Shown: one piece after another, positions 42,359 through 51,377 of the stretch
Position numbering within the stretch: the first letter of the stretch is position 1
Layout: each line of letters opens with the position of its first letter
NCBI RefSeq assembly: GCF_011758565.1
Contig: NZ_JAAMOX010000001.1
Coordinates: forward strand, 620,001-684,000
Direction: 5' to 3'
DNA from: Lysinibacter cavernae
GTDB taxonomy: Bacteria > Actinomycetota > Actinomycetes > Actinomycetales > Microbacteriaceae
DNA: 64,000 nt
Notes under the pieces: generated by a model
Database searches by the model: none
The model's input: only the letters and a program-made list of their open reading frames with translations
What the model was told of the DNA's origin: nothing
Position numbers and translations under genes: made by a program

Positions 42359-42943
42359 CTAGCTTGGGCGCTGTCCGCGCTTGACCTGAGGCTTGGGCAG
42401 TCGAAGTACGCGAAGCTGCAGGATGCGCATGGCAGCGTACCAGCGGTATCCGGGCTGTACTTTGTCAGCACCAAATTTGTCTTCGAGCTTCTTTTTCAGG
42501 CGGAATCCAACGATGATGACGTCAAGCACCGCAAGGAGCAGGAATCCCCAAATTACCAGCACGCTATACAGCTGCACCTGCGGGATCGGCACGAAGGTCA
42601 TGAGGAGTACAACACCCATCATCGGGATCATGAACTCACCAAGGCTCGTACGTGCATCAACGAAGTCGCGTACCCAGCGGCGCTGAGGCCCCTTATCGCG
42701 AGGCGGCAGGTACCGCTCGTCGCCAGATGCCATTCCGATACGTGCGCGTTCGCGCTGTTCAGCCATTTTGGTTTTGTTGACGCGGGTCGCTTCTTTGCGG
42801 TCGCTCACAACGAGCGGACGGGCGCGGGCAGCCTGTTGCTCCAAACGGCTCGGAGTGGCATGCCCCTTTTTAGCTGGCTGGCCGGACTCCGTCTCTTCTG
42901 GTTCGGTCGCCGCAGCGTCGGGAGTCGTTTTGTTTCGTGCCAC
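42359..42943 (-). CDS. DUF3043 membrane protein
   Basis: About 194 aa from GTG 42943 (giving MARNKTTPD); an in-frame TTG lies at 42958. The N-terminal ~80 residues are charged, and two hydrophobic segments (EFMIPMMGVVLLMTFVPIP and VLVIWGFLLLAVLDVIIVG) are followed by a basic C-terminal tail. DUF3043 proteins are restricted to Actinobacteria and of unknown function; the family name is from the overall pattern and remembered sequence. Confidence 0.87.
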   Translation of the reverse strand: MARNKTTPDAAATEPEETESGQPAKKGHATPSRLEQQAARARPLVVSDRKEATRVNKTKMAEQRERARIGMASGDERYLPPRDKGPQRRWVRDFVDARTSLGEFMIPMMGVVLLMTFVPIPQVQLYSVLVIWGFLLLAVLDVIIVGFRLKKKLEDKFGADKVQPGYRWYAAMRILQLRVLRLPKPQVKRGQRPS

Positions 42944-43121
42944 TGTTTTAATCCTCAAGTCTTGAACATTGTTCCTGTGTCCTTCAAGAGTACCCGCTCT
43001 TGTCCGGGAACATTCTCACGATTTCTTGTGTTGAAGCAGTTACAATCTCTATACGCGCACTACCGCGACCACCACGCGTGGTTTCGAGCGCGAATTTCAC
43101 GCAACAGCCTAAGGAGTCGCC

Positions 43122-43478
43122 ATGACTGAAACCAACACAATCGACACAGCAGAACACGGTGTTGGACTCAGCGATGCCGCGGCTGCAAAAGTACGCAGCC
43201 TGCTTGAGCAGGAAGGCCGCGACGATCTCCGTCTCCGCGTAGCAGTGCAGCCTGGTGGATGCTCTGGCCTGATTTATCAGCTCTACTTTGATGAGCGCTA
43301 CCTTGACAACGATGCCGTTGTCGACTTCGGGGGAGTCGAAGTCATCGTCGACAAGATGAGTGTTCCCTACCTTGCGGGCGCAACGATCGATTTTGAAGAC
43401 ACGATCGAAAAGCAAGGATTTACGATTGATAACCCGAATGCCGCAGGAAGCTGCGCTTGTGGAGACTCATTTAGCTAA
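43122..43478 (+). CDS. erpA: Iron-sulfur cluster insertion protein ErpA/IscA family
   Basis: 118 aa. A-type carrier that delivers Fe-S clusters to apo-proteins. The three cluster cysteines are present: GGCSGLIYQLYF (first) and SCACGDSF (last two). ATG 43122 with AAGGAG nine bases upstream. It precedes the cytochrome oxidase genes; the Rieske protein of the bc1 complex at 50221 is a potential client, which is inference. Confidence 0.95.
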   Translation: MTETNTIDTAEHGVGLSDAAAAKVRSLLEQEGRDDLRLRVAVQPGGCSGLIYQLYFDERYLDNDAVVDFGGVEVIVDKMSVPYLAGATIDFEDTIEKQGFTIDNPNAAGSCACGDSFS

Positions 43479-43594
43479 GAATTCGGCGTTTCGCACCGCA
43501 CGTGTCAACACTCAGCCGTGTCACAGGGTAGGCTAGTAGGCGGTTAGTCATAGACTGACCAAACTTAGTTTGTCTCACGTCTGAAAGGCCTGCG

Positions 43595-44479
43595 GTGCGA
43601 TCCAATCGTCGTCTGAAATGGGTGGCAGCCCCCTTAGCAGTGATGCTAACGGTGGTGCTTGCCGGTTGTACCCAACAACAACTTCAGGGCTGGATGCCCG
43701 GTGATGGTCCTGATACTACGAACCACACCAGCGGCATCATGGGCCTGTGGGTAACCTCCTGGATTGTGCTGCTTGGTGTTGGCGCAATCACCTGGGGCCT
43801 CATTATCTGGGCAGTTATCGTGTATCGCCGTCGCAAGGGCCAGACTGGCCTTCCTGCGCAGCTGCGTTACAACATGCCTATTGAGACCTTCTTCACGGCG
43901 GTTCCCCTGATCCTGGTGCTTGGCTTCTTCGCCTTCACCGCTCAGGAGCAGCAGAAGATCGAGGCTCGCGCCGATAACCCCGATGTTAAGGTCGAGGTTT
44001 TCGGAAAGCGTTGGGCCTGGGACTTCAACTACCTCGACGAAGACGTGTACTACCAGGGCATTCAGATTCAGCCCGACGAAAACTCAGACGTTCGCGGCGC
44101 TGTCGATCAGTCGACCTTCCCCGTTCTCCACTTGCCCGTTGGCAAAGAGGTAGAAATTGCGTTGGAATCCCGCGACGTCATCCACTCGTTCTGGGTTATC
44201 GAGTTCCTCTACAAGAAGGACATGATCCCGGGTAAGACCAACTACATGACGTTTGTTCCTGAGCGCATTGGTGAGTTTGAAGGCAAGTGTGCCGAGCTCT
44301 GTGGTGAGTACCACTCCATGATGCTCTTCAAGGTGAAGGTTGAGTCTCAGGAAGACTACGACGCCTACATCGAAAGCCTTCGCGAAGAGGGTAAGACCGG
44401 ACGCGTTGGCGGCGAATACGACGCCAACTCCAACCAGCCTGGCGTTGGAGTTCCCACGAATGAAAGCCACGAGGACTAA
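43595..44479 (+). CDS. ctaC: Cytochrome c oxidase subunit II (CuA-binding)
   Basis: 294 aa, GTG with GAAAGG about 6 bases upstream. An N-terminal lipoprotein-like signal (VMLTVVLAGC, lipobox about residues 16-25) and two membrane helices (about 46-72 and 93-113) precede the periplasmic CuA domain. CuA ligands are in HSFWVIEF, and in CAELCGEYHSMM (about 228-239). It accepts electrons from the QcrC cytochrome of the bc1-aa3 supercomplex. Confidence 0.97.
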   Translation: MRSNRRLKWVAAPLAVMLTVVLAGCTQQQLQGWMPGDGPDTTNHTSGIMGLWVTSWIVLLGVGAITWGLIIWAVIVYRRRKGQTGLPAQLRYNMPIETFFTAVPLILVLGFFAFTAQEQQKIEARADNPDVKVEVFGKRWAWDFNYLDEDVYYQGIQIQPDENSDVRGAVDQSTFPVLHLPVGKEVEIALESRDVIHSFWVIEFLYKKDMIPGKTNYMTFVPERIGEFEGKCAELCGEYHSMMLFKVKVESQEDYDAYIESLREEGKTGRVGGEYDANSNQPGVGVPTNESHED

Positions 44480-44482
44480 GCA

Positions 44483-46138
44483 ATGAAAAAAGGTAACATC
44501 CTCGTATCGTGGATAACCTCGACTGACCACAAGGTCATCGGGTACATGTACCTCATCACGTCGTTCATCTACTTCCTTATTGGTGGTCTGATGGCGCTTG
44601 TGATCCGTGCACAGCTGTTTGCCCCAGGACTTGAGATCGTCGCAACAAAAGAGCAGTACAACCAGCTCTTTACGATGCACGGCACCATCATGCTCCTCAT
44701 GTTTGCGACCCCGCTCTTTGCTGGTTTCGCAAACGTCATCATGCCCTTGCAGATCGGTGCTCCCGACGTTGCGTTCCCTCGTCTGAATGCGTTTGCATTC
44801 TGGCTGTTCAACTTCGGTTCGCTCATCGCTGTAGCCGGATTCTTCACTCCTCAGGGTGCAGCATCCTTCGGTTGGTTTGCGTACGCGCCGCTGTCAAACA
44901 CGACGTTCTCGCCTGGCGTCGGCGGAAACCTTTGGGTACTTGGCCTCGGACTTTCCGGATTCGGAACCATCCTCGGTGGTGTGAACTTCATCACGACCAT
45001 CATCACGATGCGTGCCCCAGGTATGACCATGTGGCGTATGTCCATCTTCACCTGGAACGTGCTTGTCACGTCGCTCCTCGTGCTCATGGCCTTCCCCGTG
45101 CTCGCTGCGGCAATGTTCGGCCTCGCAGCCGACCGTATCTTCGATGCGCAAATCTATAACCCCGAAGCGGGCGGTGCCATACTTTGGCAACACCTGTTCT
45201 GGTTCTTCGGTCACCCAGAGGTCTACATCATTGCGCTGCCGTTCTTCGGTATCGTCTCTGAGATTTTCCCCGTGTTCAGCCGCAAGCCAATCTTCGGTTA
45301 CAAGACGCTCATCTACGCAACGATTGCCATTGCGGCGCTGTCGATTACCGTTTGGGCTCACCACATGTACGTGACCGGCTCGGTTCTGCTGCCGTTCTTC
45401 TCGCTCATGACGATGCTTATCGCGGTGCCAACAGGTGTGAAGATCTTCAACTGGATTGGAACGATGTGGCGAGGTTCGATCACGTTCCAGACGCCAATGC
45501 TGTGGTCGCTCGGCTTCCTCATCTCGTTTGTGTTCGGTGGCCTCACCGGAGTCATCCTGGCTTCGCCGCCGCTTGACTTCCACATCTCCGACACGTACTT
45601 CGTGGTTGCCCACTTCCACTACGTCATCTTCGGAACCGTTGTGTTCGCCATGTTTGCCGGATTCTTCTTCTGGTGGCCAAAGTGGACCGGAAAGATGCTC
45701 AACGAGCGTCTCGGAAAGATCCAGTTCTGGATCCTCTTTGTTGGCTTCCACATGACCTTCCTCATCCAGCACTGGCTTGGTGTTATGGGTATGCCACGTC
45801 GTTACGCGACGTACCTCCCAGAAGACGGCTTCGACTGGATGAACCAGCTCTCAACCGTTGGTTCGGTGCTGCTCGGCATCTCGATCATCCCCTTCCTGCT
45901 CAACGTGTACATCACGCACCGTCGTGCACCGAAGGTCACGGTCAACGACCCGTGGGGCTACTCGCGTTCGCTCGAGTGGGCAACCTCTTGCCCGCCTCCT
46001 CGTCACAACTTCACCTCCATCCCACGTATTCGCAGCGAATCGCCTGCGTTTGATCTCAACCACCCAGAGATCAGTGGAGTGCGTCAGGTTGAGCCAGCCG
46101 TTTCGCCGAATGCCGAGCTGGTAGGAAAAGGAAACTAA
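44483..46138 (+). CDS. ctaD: Cytochrome c oxidase subunit I
   Basis: 551 aa, 12 membrane helices expected. It reduces oxygen at heme a3-CuB and pumps protons. Ligand motifs: [15 protein letters not shown] (heme a), [14 protein letters not shown] (CuB His with crosslinked Tyr), VWAHHMY (CuB pair), [11 protein letters not shown] (heme a3/a). The start is 3 bases after ctaC. Confidence 0.98.
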   Translation: MKKGNILVSWITSTDHKVIGYMYLITSFIYFLIGGLMALVIRAQLFAPGLEIVATKEQYNQLFTMHGTIMLLMFATPLFAGFANVIMPLQIGAPDVAFPRLNAFAFWLFNFGSLIAVAGFFTPQGAASFGWFAYAPLSNTTFSPGVGGNLWVLGLGLSGFGTILGGVNFITTIITMRAPGMTMWRMSIFTWNVLVTSLLVLMAFPVLAAAMFGLAADRIFDAQIYNPEAGGAILWQHLFWFFGHPEVYIIALPFFGIVSEIFPVFSRKPIFGYKTLIYATIAIAALSITVWAHHMYVTGSVLLPFFSLMTMLIAVPTGVKIFNWIGTMWRGSITFQTPMLWSLGFLISFVFGGLTGVILASPPLDFHISDTYFVVAHFHYVIFGTVVFAMFAGFFFWWPKWTGKMLNERLGKIQFWILFVGFHMTFLIQHWLGVMGMPRRYATYLPEDGFDWMNQLSTVGSVLLGISIIPFLLNVYITHRRAPKVTVNDPWGYSRSLEWATSCPPPRHNFTSIPRIRSESPAFDLNHPEISGVRQVEPAVSPNAELVGKGN

Positions 46139-46143
46139 GTCAG

Positions 46144-46560
46144 ATGAAATCTAACGTTGTTATTCTCTACTTGCTCACGGTCTTCTTCCTGATCGTTGGT
46201 GGCGTGTATGCGTTCTGGACGATCCAGGCATACGGCCACCCAGAGTGGGCTGGCTCGACGGCCATCATCCTCTCGGCTGCGCTGACCGCTTTTGTAGGCT
46301 TCTACATCAGCCGCGTTGAGAAGTCAGCAGGTGGCGTACTTCCCGAAGACCGCCTCGACGCCGACATCGATGATGGAGATCCCGAGATTGGCGAGTTCAG
46401 CCCGTGGAGCTGGTGGCCGATGGTCCTCGCGGGTGCAGCTGGTCTTCTTCTGGTTGGCCTTTCGGTTGGCTTCTGGATCTCGTTCTTCGCGTTCCCGCTG
46501 TTGCTGGTGGCGCTCGTAGGCTGGGTCTACGAGTACTACCGCGGACACTTCGCCCGCTAG
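46144..46560 (+). CDS. ctaF: Cytochrome c oxidase subunit IV, actinobacterial type
   Basis: 138 aa. Four hydrophobic segments: about 5-24 (VILYLLTVFFLIVGGVYAFW), 39-60, 97-116 and 113-131 (ISFFAFPLLLVALVGWVYEYY). This small subunit occurs only in actinobacterial aa3 oxidase and sits next to ctaD as here. ATG 5 bases after the ctaD stop. Confidence 0.94.
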   Translation: MKSNVVILYLLTVFFLIVGGVYAFWTIQAYGHPEWAGSTAIILSAALTAFVGFYISRVEKSAGGVLPEDRLDADIDDGDPEIGEFSPWSWWPMVLAGAAGLLLVGLSVGFWISFFAFPLLLVALVGWVYEYYRGHFAR

Positions 46561-46563
46561 ATC

Positions 46564-47007
46564 ATGGCAGTCATTCGTCGTGGTGTAGCCGAGGACTCCT
46601 CTGCAGTATTTGCACTCGCTCGACAGTTCCAAACTGGCCGAGTGGCAATCAACGTAGATGAGTTTCAGATCGCGTTTGAAAATGTGTTGCGTCACCGTGA
46701 CCAAGAGACCAACGTGCTCTATGTGGTTGAGAATGACGAGAAGAAGGTTGTGGGCTACTCGCTCATGTCAGTTTCTCGTTTGCTCCACGCATCCGGCCTC
46801 ACGGCGTTCCTGCAAGAGATCGTAGTGGACGAGCACGCACGTGGCGAAGGCCTCGGGTCTGCTTTGGTCGACGCGAATGAGCAGTACTGCGCAACCCGCG
46901 GTGTGCGCCAGCTCAGCATGGCTACGGCTCGATCGGGTGAGTTCTACCATCGCCTTGGCTATGAGGTTGTGGGAGAGTACTTCCGTAAAGTTCTTGACAT
47001 GGGATAA
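46564..47007 (+). CDS. GNAT-family N-acetyltransferase
   Basis: 147 aa, ATG 3 bases after ctaF. The acetyl-CoA-binding motif is in IVVDEHARGEGLGSALVDA (about residues 86-104) with a C-terminal FYHRLGYEVVGEYFRKVL. Substrate unknown. It rides on the ctaCDF transcript and ends at a strong terminator. Could modify an antibiotic, protein or metabolite; nothing in the sequence decides. Confidence 0.9.
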   Translation: MAVIRRGVAEDSSAVFALARQFQTGRVAINVDEFQIAFENVLRHRDQETNVLYVVENDEKKVVGYSLMSVSRLLHASGLTAFLQEIVVDEHARGEGLGSALVDANEQYCATRGVRQLSMATARSGEFYHRLGYEVVGEYFRKVLDMG

Positions 47008-47020
47008 CACCTGAGTCCAC

Positions 47021-47056
47021 AAATGCCGGCTAGATCTTCGGATCTAGCCGGCATTT
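47021..47056 (+). terminator. Terminator after the GNAT gene
   Basis: A perfect 16-bp stem, AAATGCCGGCTAGATC with GATCTAGCCGGCATTT, capped by a TTCG tetraloop. Ends the cta operon. Confidence 0.9.
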
Positions 47057-47130
47057 GTTGTTAAAACGATTCTCTGAGCGGCGCTCGTTGTCCCGTGCGG
47101 CCTGGCGCAGCTCGTCGTACAATCTTGTCG

Positions 47131-47338
47131 TTGGCTTGTTGGCTTGTTGGCTTGTTGGCTTGTTGGCTTGTTGGCTTGTTGGCTTGTTGGCTTGTTGGCT
47201 TGTTGGCTTGTTGGCTTGTTGGCTCGTTGGCTCGTTGGCTCGTTGGCTCGTTGGCTCGTTGGCTCGTTGGCTCGTTGGCTCGTTGGCCCGTTGGCCCGTT
47301 GGCCCGTTGGCCCGTTGGCCCGTTGGCTCGTTGGCCCG
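47131..47338 (+). repeat. 8-bp tandem repeat array, 26 copies in three variant blocks
   Basis: Eleven TTGGCTTG, then eight TTGGCTCG, then five TTGGCCCG, one TTGGCTCG and one TTGGCCCG. The first six units are the earliest identical block. Blocks differ by single C/T changes and are not mixed, so the array grew by successive local expansions. The unit length is not a multiple of three, so the same peptide appears in all three frames without stops. Confidence 0.97.
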
Positions 47339-47413
47339 TTGGCGATGTGCAGGCTTGCCATGCCGCCATACTCGGGCTCTTTTGAACTCTAGCACCGACC
47401 TGTGGCGCGACCT

Positions 47414-47497
47414 GTGGCACGAGCGGTGGCACGAGCGGTGGCACGAGCGGTGGCACGAGCGGTGGCACGAGCGGTGGCACGAGCGGTGGCACGAGCG
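47414..47497 (+). repeat. 12-bp tandem repeat, 7 perfect copies
   Basis: GTGGCACGAGCG repeated seven times from 47414, with a degenerate copy GTGGCGCGACCT at 47402-47413. It reads WHER or AVAR peptides in two frames, an artefact of the period. Confidence 0.97.
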
Positions 47498-48221
47498 GTG
47501 CAGCGTCTGACTCGCTGTTACCGGGACAATCGTAACCGTGCGAGCCTCGGATTCTGTGTTGAGTCCGAACAGCCTGCAGGTTGAGCGTCCAAAACGTCCG
47601 GATGGCGCGTTATCCATAGATTCAAGACACGCCTTCCACCTCAGGTGCTTCCTTCATCAGTTGGTCCTGCTTCAGTTGCTCACGTGGGGGAGTAGTGACA
47701 CACCCGGTGTTGGGGTCCAACTCAATCGGTCTGTGGTTGGTGTCGTGACCATCAAGACGCAACCGGCCGCGGCGACATCTGCGATGAGACACGAGATCAC
47801 GCGTCAACGAATGCTTTGTACGACGCATCCGTGACTCACACGACGCACGACGTCTCCGCAGACGCTTGTGCGTTTTGAACGCGGGTGGGTGCTCAACAAA
47901 CGATGACGGTCTCTAACGACGGATTCAATGATGGTTGCCCTCGCGCGAACGAAACACGTTCTGATACGCAGCCGACATCGGTATGTTGCGAAGCAACGAG
48001 AAGTTTGTGCTGCCCGGCGCCATGAACGAACCATGGGTGGGATAGGCCACGACGGCTTTGGGGGAGTTCTGGCGCGTCCCCAAGGTGTCCTGCGCGAAAG
48101 GCGATCGAGTTTGTAAAAGATGCTCTCAATAGCTTGGAAGTGAGCATTTTTTGAGACCTCGATCACTTGTCCACGTCTCCAAGGGCATAAGCGCGATCAC
48201 TCGCGCAGGGCCCGGTTGACA

Positions 48222-48278
48222 TGCCCAGAACCAATTGACGTGTCCAGAACCAATTGACGTGTCCAGAACCAATTGACG
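48222..48278 (+). repeat. 19-bp tandem repeat, 3 copies
   Basis: TGYCCAGAACCAATTGACG three times head to tail (48222-48240, 48241-48259, 48260-48278); the first copy has C in place of T at its third base. The preceding CCCGGTTGACA (48211-48221) looks like part of a further, degenerate copy. Such multiple short repeats occur at the ends of IS21-like elements, but no transposase is in the window. Confidence 0.9.
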
Positions 48279-48316
48279 TGTGACGTGGCTCTGAGAACTT
48301 GAGCGGACGCAAGCGG

Positions 48317-48469
48317 AACTGCTTTCCCCGCGACGGGGAGAAGCACATATTGAACAGTCGGGCTTGAGAGTTAGCCAGAGGACCCGTCGCCCGCGCAAGG
48401 GGAGGTTTATTAGGCGCGGCGGTTTGAGTTCACGTCACTCTGACCCGTCGTCTCCGCAAGATAAGGTTT
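48317..48469. CRISPR. Relict CRISPR-like repeats, 61-bp spacing, no cas genes
   Basis: Two 28-base elements at 48381-48408 and 48442-48469 share 22 of 28 bases (GACCCGTCG, then CGCAAG and AGGTTT at matching positions) and are offset by exactly 61 bases, giving a 33-base spacer. A third, much weaker relative (CTTTCCCCGCGACGGGGAG, about 48322-48340) lies 64 bases further left. The core CCCGCGCAAG-GGGA resembles type I-E repeats. This could be a decayed array, and the confidence is low because only two copies are strong. Confidence 0.35.
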
Positions 48470-48528
48470 CTCATCCGCTCTTCTTTCGAGAGCCCAACTC
48501 GGCCGGATGAACCCTGCGGTTAACGCAG

Positions 48529-48568
48529 CTGTGGGGCTGGTTACGATTGCTCGTAACCAGCCCCACAG
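48529..48568. terminator. Long stem-loop downstream of qcrB
   Basis: A perfect 18-bp stem CTGTGGGGCTGGTTACGA with TCGTAACCAGCCCCACAG and a 4-base loop. It is 28 bases past the qcrB stop on the minus strand, so it can terminate that operon or protect its 3' end. Confidence 0.8.
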
Positions 48569-48595
48569 AATAACTACCGATGCCGGCGATGCGGC

Positions 48596-50224
48596 TTAGT
48601 GGTGGTTGTGGCCTTCTGCCTCGATCTCGCCCTGTGTGACAGGGGCAACGCGGTCCTGGAAGAACCAGCGCGAGAAGACGGTGCGCAGACGGTTGCCAAA
48701 CGTGATCTTGCCTTCGTCGTTGGGGCGCAGTACGAGGGGCTTGTATTCCTCGAAGCTGACGAGTTCCCAGCGCTCGTAGTCGGAGACCGGCTTGTGAACC
48801 TCGATGTATTCGCCACCCTGCATGCGAACGATGCGTCCGGACTCGTAGCCGTGAAGGGCAATCGAGCGGTCCTTCTTCTGCAGACCAAGGCAAATGCGCT
48901 TGGTGATGAAGTAGGCAATGAACGGTCCGACGATGAGGGCGAACTGGAGGGCGTGGATAACGCCTTCCATCGACATCTGGAAGTGTGTCGCTACAAGGTC
49001 GGAGCTAGCACCGGCCCACATAGCAGCGTAGAAGGTAACTCCGGCTGCACCAATGGCGGTACGGGTCGGGGCGTTGCGCGGGCGGTCGAGGAGGTGGTGC
49101 TCGCGCTTATCTCCAGTGATCCAGGCTTCAATGAACGGGTACACCATGACAAGCACGATGAAGATACCGATCACAATCAGTGGGGCAAGGATGTTCCACG
49201 ACCAGGTTCCGCCAAACCATTCGGTTTCCCAGTGGGGAGGTACGAGTCGAAGGGCGCCATCGGCAAAACCGATGTACCAGTCGGGCTGGGTACCTGCCGA
49301 AACGGGGGACGGGTCATACGGGCCGTAGTTCCAGACCGGGTTGATCGTGAAGAGTGACGCGATGGTCACAATCACACCGAACACGATGAAGAAGAATCCG
49401 CCGGCCTTTGCCGCGTAGACGGGAAGGACAGGGAATCCGACAACGTTGTTGTTGGTGCGGCCAGCTCCAGGAAACTGCGTGTGCTTGTGAACAACCACAA
49501 ACACAAGGTGCAGCGCGATGAAGACAAGGACCAACGCGGGCAGCAACATAATGTGCATTGCGTAGAGTCGACCAACAATGTCGGTTCCGGGGAACTCTCC
49601 GCCAAAGACGAGGAACGAGAGCCAGGTACCTACAAGCGGGATGCCCTTGACGATTCCGTCAATGATTCGCAGACCGTTACCTGAGAGCAGGTCGTCGGGG
49701 AGCGAGTATCCGGTGAATCCTTCTGCCATCGCGAGGATGAAGAGGACAAAACCAATCACCCAGTTGAGCTCACGAGGTTTGCGGAACGCACCCGTGAAGA
49801 AGATGCGGAGCATGTGGAGACCAATGGAAGCTACGAAGAGCAGCGCTGCCCAGTGGTGCACCTGACGCATGAGGAGACCGCCGCGGATATCAAAGGAGAT
49901 ATCGAGGGTCGACGCCATGGCTACCGACATCTCCATTCCCTTGAGGGGAACGTAGGAGCCGTTGTAGTGGACCTCAGCCATAGAGGCCTGAAAGAACAGC
50001 GTGAGGAACGTGCCCGAGAGCAGAATTACAACGAAGCTGTAGAGTGCTACTTCACCGAGCAGGAATGACCAGTGGTCTGGAAAGATCTTGCGACCGAATT
50101 CCTTGACCGCGGCCGACACCTTGGTGCGGTCGTCAATGTAGTTGGCCGCCGCGCTGGTGAAGCGAACTCCACCCTGCTGGGGCGCCGTTGATTCGGTAGT
50201 GGCAGTTGCGTTAGCGGTACTCAA
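48596..50224 (-). CDS. qcrB: Cytochrome bc1 complex cytochrome b subunit
   Basis: 542 aa, TTG start overlapping qcrA by 4 bases. Membrane subunit with two b hemes that oxidises menaquinol. The actinobacterial long form has an N-terminal extension and a C-terminal region after the usual helices. Heme histidines are in RGGLLMRQVHHWAALLF and MHIMLLPALVLVFIALHLVF, and the quinol-site region has NPVWNYGPYDPSP. It is the target of Q203-type inhibitors in mycobacteria; no inference on sensitivity is made here. Confidence 0.97.
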   Translation of the reverse strand: MSTANATATTESTAPQQGGVRFTSAAANYIDDRTKVSAAVKEFGRKIFPDHWSFLLGEVALYSFVVILLSGTFLTLFFQASMAEVHYNGSYVPLKGMEMSVAMASTLDISFDIRGGLLMRQVHHWAALLFVASIGLHMLRIFFTGAFRKPRELNWVIGFVLFILAMAEGFTGYSLPDDLLSGNGLRIIDGIVKGIPLVGTWLSFLVFGGEFPGTDIVGRLYAMHIMLLPALVLVFIALHLVFVVVHKHTQFPGAGRTNNNVVGFPVLPVYAAKAGGFFFIVFGVIVTIASLFTINPVWNYGPYDPSPVSAGTQPDWYIGFADGALRLVPPHWETEWFGGTWSWNILAPLIVIGIFIVLVMVYPFIEAWITGDKREHHLLDRPRNAPTRTAIGAAGVTFYAAMWAGASSDLVATHFQMSMEGVIHALQFALIVGPFIAYFITKRICLGLQKKDRSIALHGYESGRIVRMQGGEYIEVHKPVSDYERWELVSFEEYKPLVLRPNDEGKITFGNRLRTVFSRWFFQDRVAPVTQGEIEAEGHNHH

Positions 50225-51303
50225 GACAGACGCTCCCAGAAGCTCGGGCCGACAGGCTCAGTGAAGTCACTCTGAGCGACCAAGTAGCCTTCATCGTTCA
50301 CGGTGATTGGAAGTTGGGGGAGCGGACGCTTTGCCGGCCCAAAGATAACCTCGCAGTGACGGGTCACGTCGAACTGCGACTGGTGGCATGGGCAGAGCAG
50401 GTGGTGCGTCTGCTGCTCGTAGAGCGCTACAGGGCATCCAACGTGCGTGCATACCTTTGAGTAAGCGACAATTCCGTCGTATGACCAGCCCTTGCGGTTC
50501 TCATCTTCGATGAGGTCTTCAGGCTTGAGGCGCATGAGCAGCACGATGGCTTTTGCCTTGGCATTGAGCTTGTCGTGCTCGAGCTCGTTGAGTCCCTCAG
50601 GGATGACGTGGAAGACCGAGCCGATGGTGACATCTGAAGCCTTGATTGGTGTCCCGGAGGGATCACGGGTGAGGCGAACGCCCTTGTCCCACATGGTCTC
50701 CTTGAGCAGGGCAACTGGGTCCTGGTCGTGCGGCGCGAGGCTGCGCAGGAGGACAACGCCAGGGAGCGGGAAAGCTACAAGGGCGCCGATGAGGCTGTTG
50801 CGGATCAGCGTGCGACGTCCGAAGCCGGACTCCTCGTTTGCGAGGTGGAAGATCTCTGCGGCCTCTTCGCGAGTCGCGTCGTCTCCACGAACCGGGTGAC
50901 GCTCGTCGATGCCTTCCTTGTCGTTCATGAGGGCCTTGCCCCAGTGGATGGCTGCAACACCAATTCCAAAGAGAGCCAGCGCCATTCCCAGTCCGACAAA
51001 GAGGGTGCTCATTCGCACCATTTCGTGGTTGCCGTTTTCAATCGGGAAGGCAATATATGCCGCGATGGCACCAATGCTTCCGATGATTGAGAGGAAGAAG
51101 AGCGTGAAGACCGTTCGTTCGGCGCGCTTTTCTTTCTTTGGGTTGGTGTCGGTGACACGCTTCCTGTGCGGGGGGTGACCCGGGTTGGGAATCGCGTCGG
51201 CCGGGATCACCGCTGTGCCAGCAGACAAACCATCGTCTGCGTGCCCAGCACCGCTGGCGGCGACAACGGCGTCAGTGCTGCCGTTCTTCGCGTCCTGTGC
51301 CAT
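50221..51303 (-). CDS. qcrA: Rieske iron-sulfur subunit of the bc1 complex
   Basis: 360 aa. Three membrane helices (about 65-84, 95-118 and 167-186) precede the cluster domain, which is specific to Actinobacteria. The 2Fe-2S ligands are in CTHVGCPVAL and CPCHQSQFD. ATG 51303; the C-terminus overlaps qcrB by 4 bases. It transfers electrons from quinol to QcrC. Confidence 0.97.
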   Translation of the reverse strand: MAQDAKNGSTDAVVAASGAGHADDGLSAGTAVIPADAIPNPGHPPHRKRVTDTNPKKEKRAERTVFTLFFLSIIGSIGAIAAYIAFPIENGNHEMVRMSTLFVGLGMALALFGIGVAAIHWGKALMNDKEGIDERHPVRGDDATREEAAEIFHLANEESGFGRRTLIRNSLIGALVAFPLPGVVLLRSLAPHDQDPVALLKETMWDKGVRLTRDPSGTPIKASDVTIGSVFHVIPEGLNELEHDKLNAKAKAIVLLMRLKPEDLIEDENRKGWSYDGIVAYSKVCTHVGCPVALYEQQTHHLLCPCHQSQFDVTRHCEVIFGPAKRPLPQLPITVNDEGYLVAQSDFTEPVGPSFWERLS

Positions 51304-51377
51304 GTTTCTCCTTGAACCTAATGTGTAATCGAGTAGAGCCGCTGCGTTGATGTTCCCGCGGCAAAAATTATTGCTGC

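Larger units (their letters stand above)
47057..48528. other. Gene-free repeat island between the ctaCDF-GNAT and ctaE-qcrCAB operons
   Basis: About 1.5 kb without a credible gene. The long open frames in it are products of tandem repeats on both strands. It holds an 8-bp array (47131-47338), a 12-bp array (47414-47497), a 19-bp array (48222-48278) and CRISPR-like repeats (48317-48469). Between 47498 and 48221 nothing is recognised; base composition is like the rest of the genome. Confidence 0.8.

Noticed and set aside
47030-47617. Long peptides of repeated TSQQANKP or ACWLVG type, and WHER repeats
   Set aside because: They come only from the 8-bp and 12-bp arrays, occur in several frames and strands, and have no start context.
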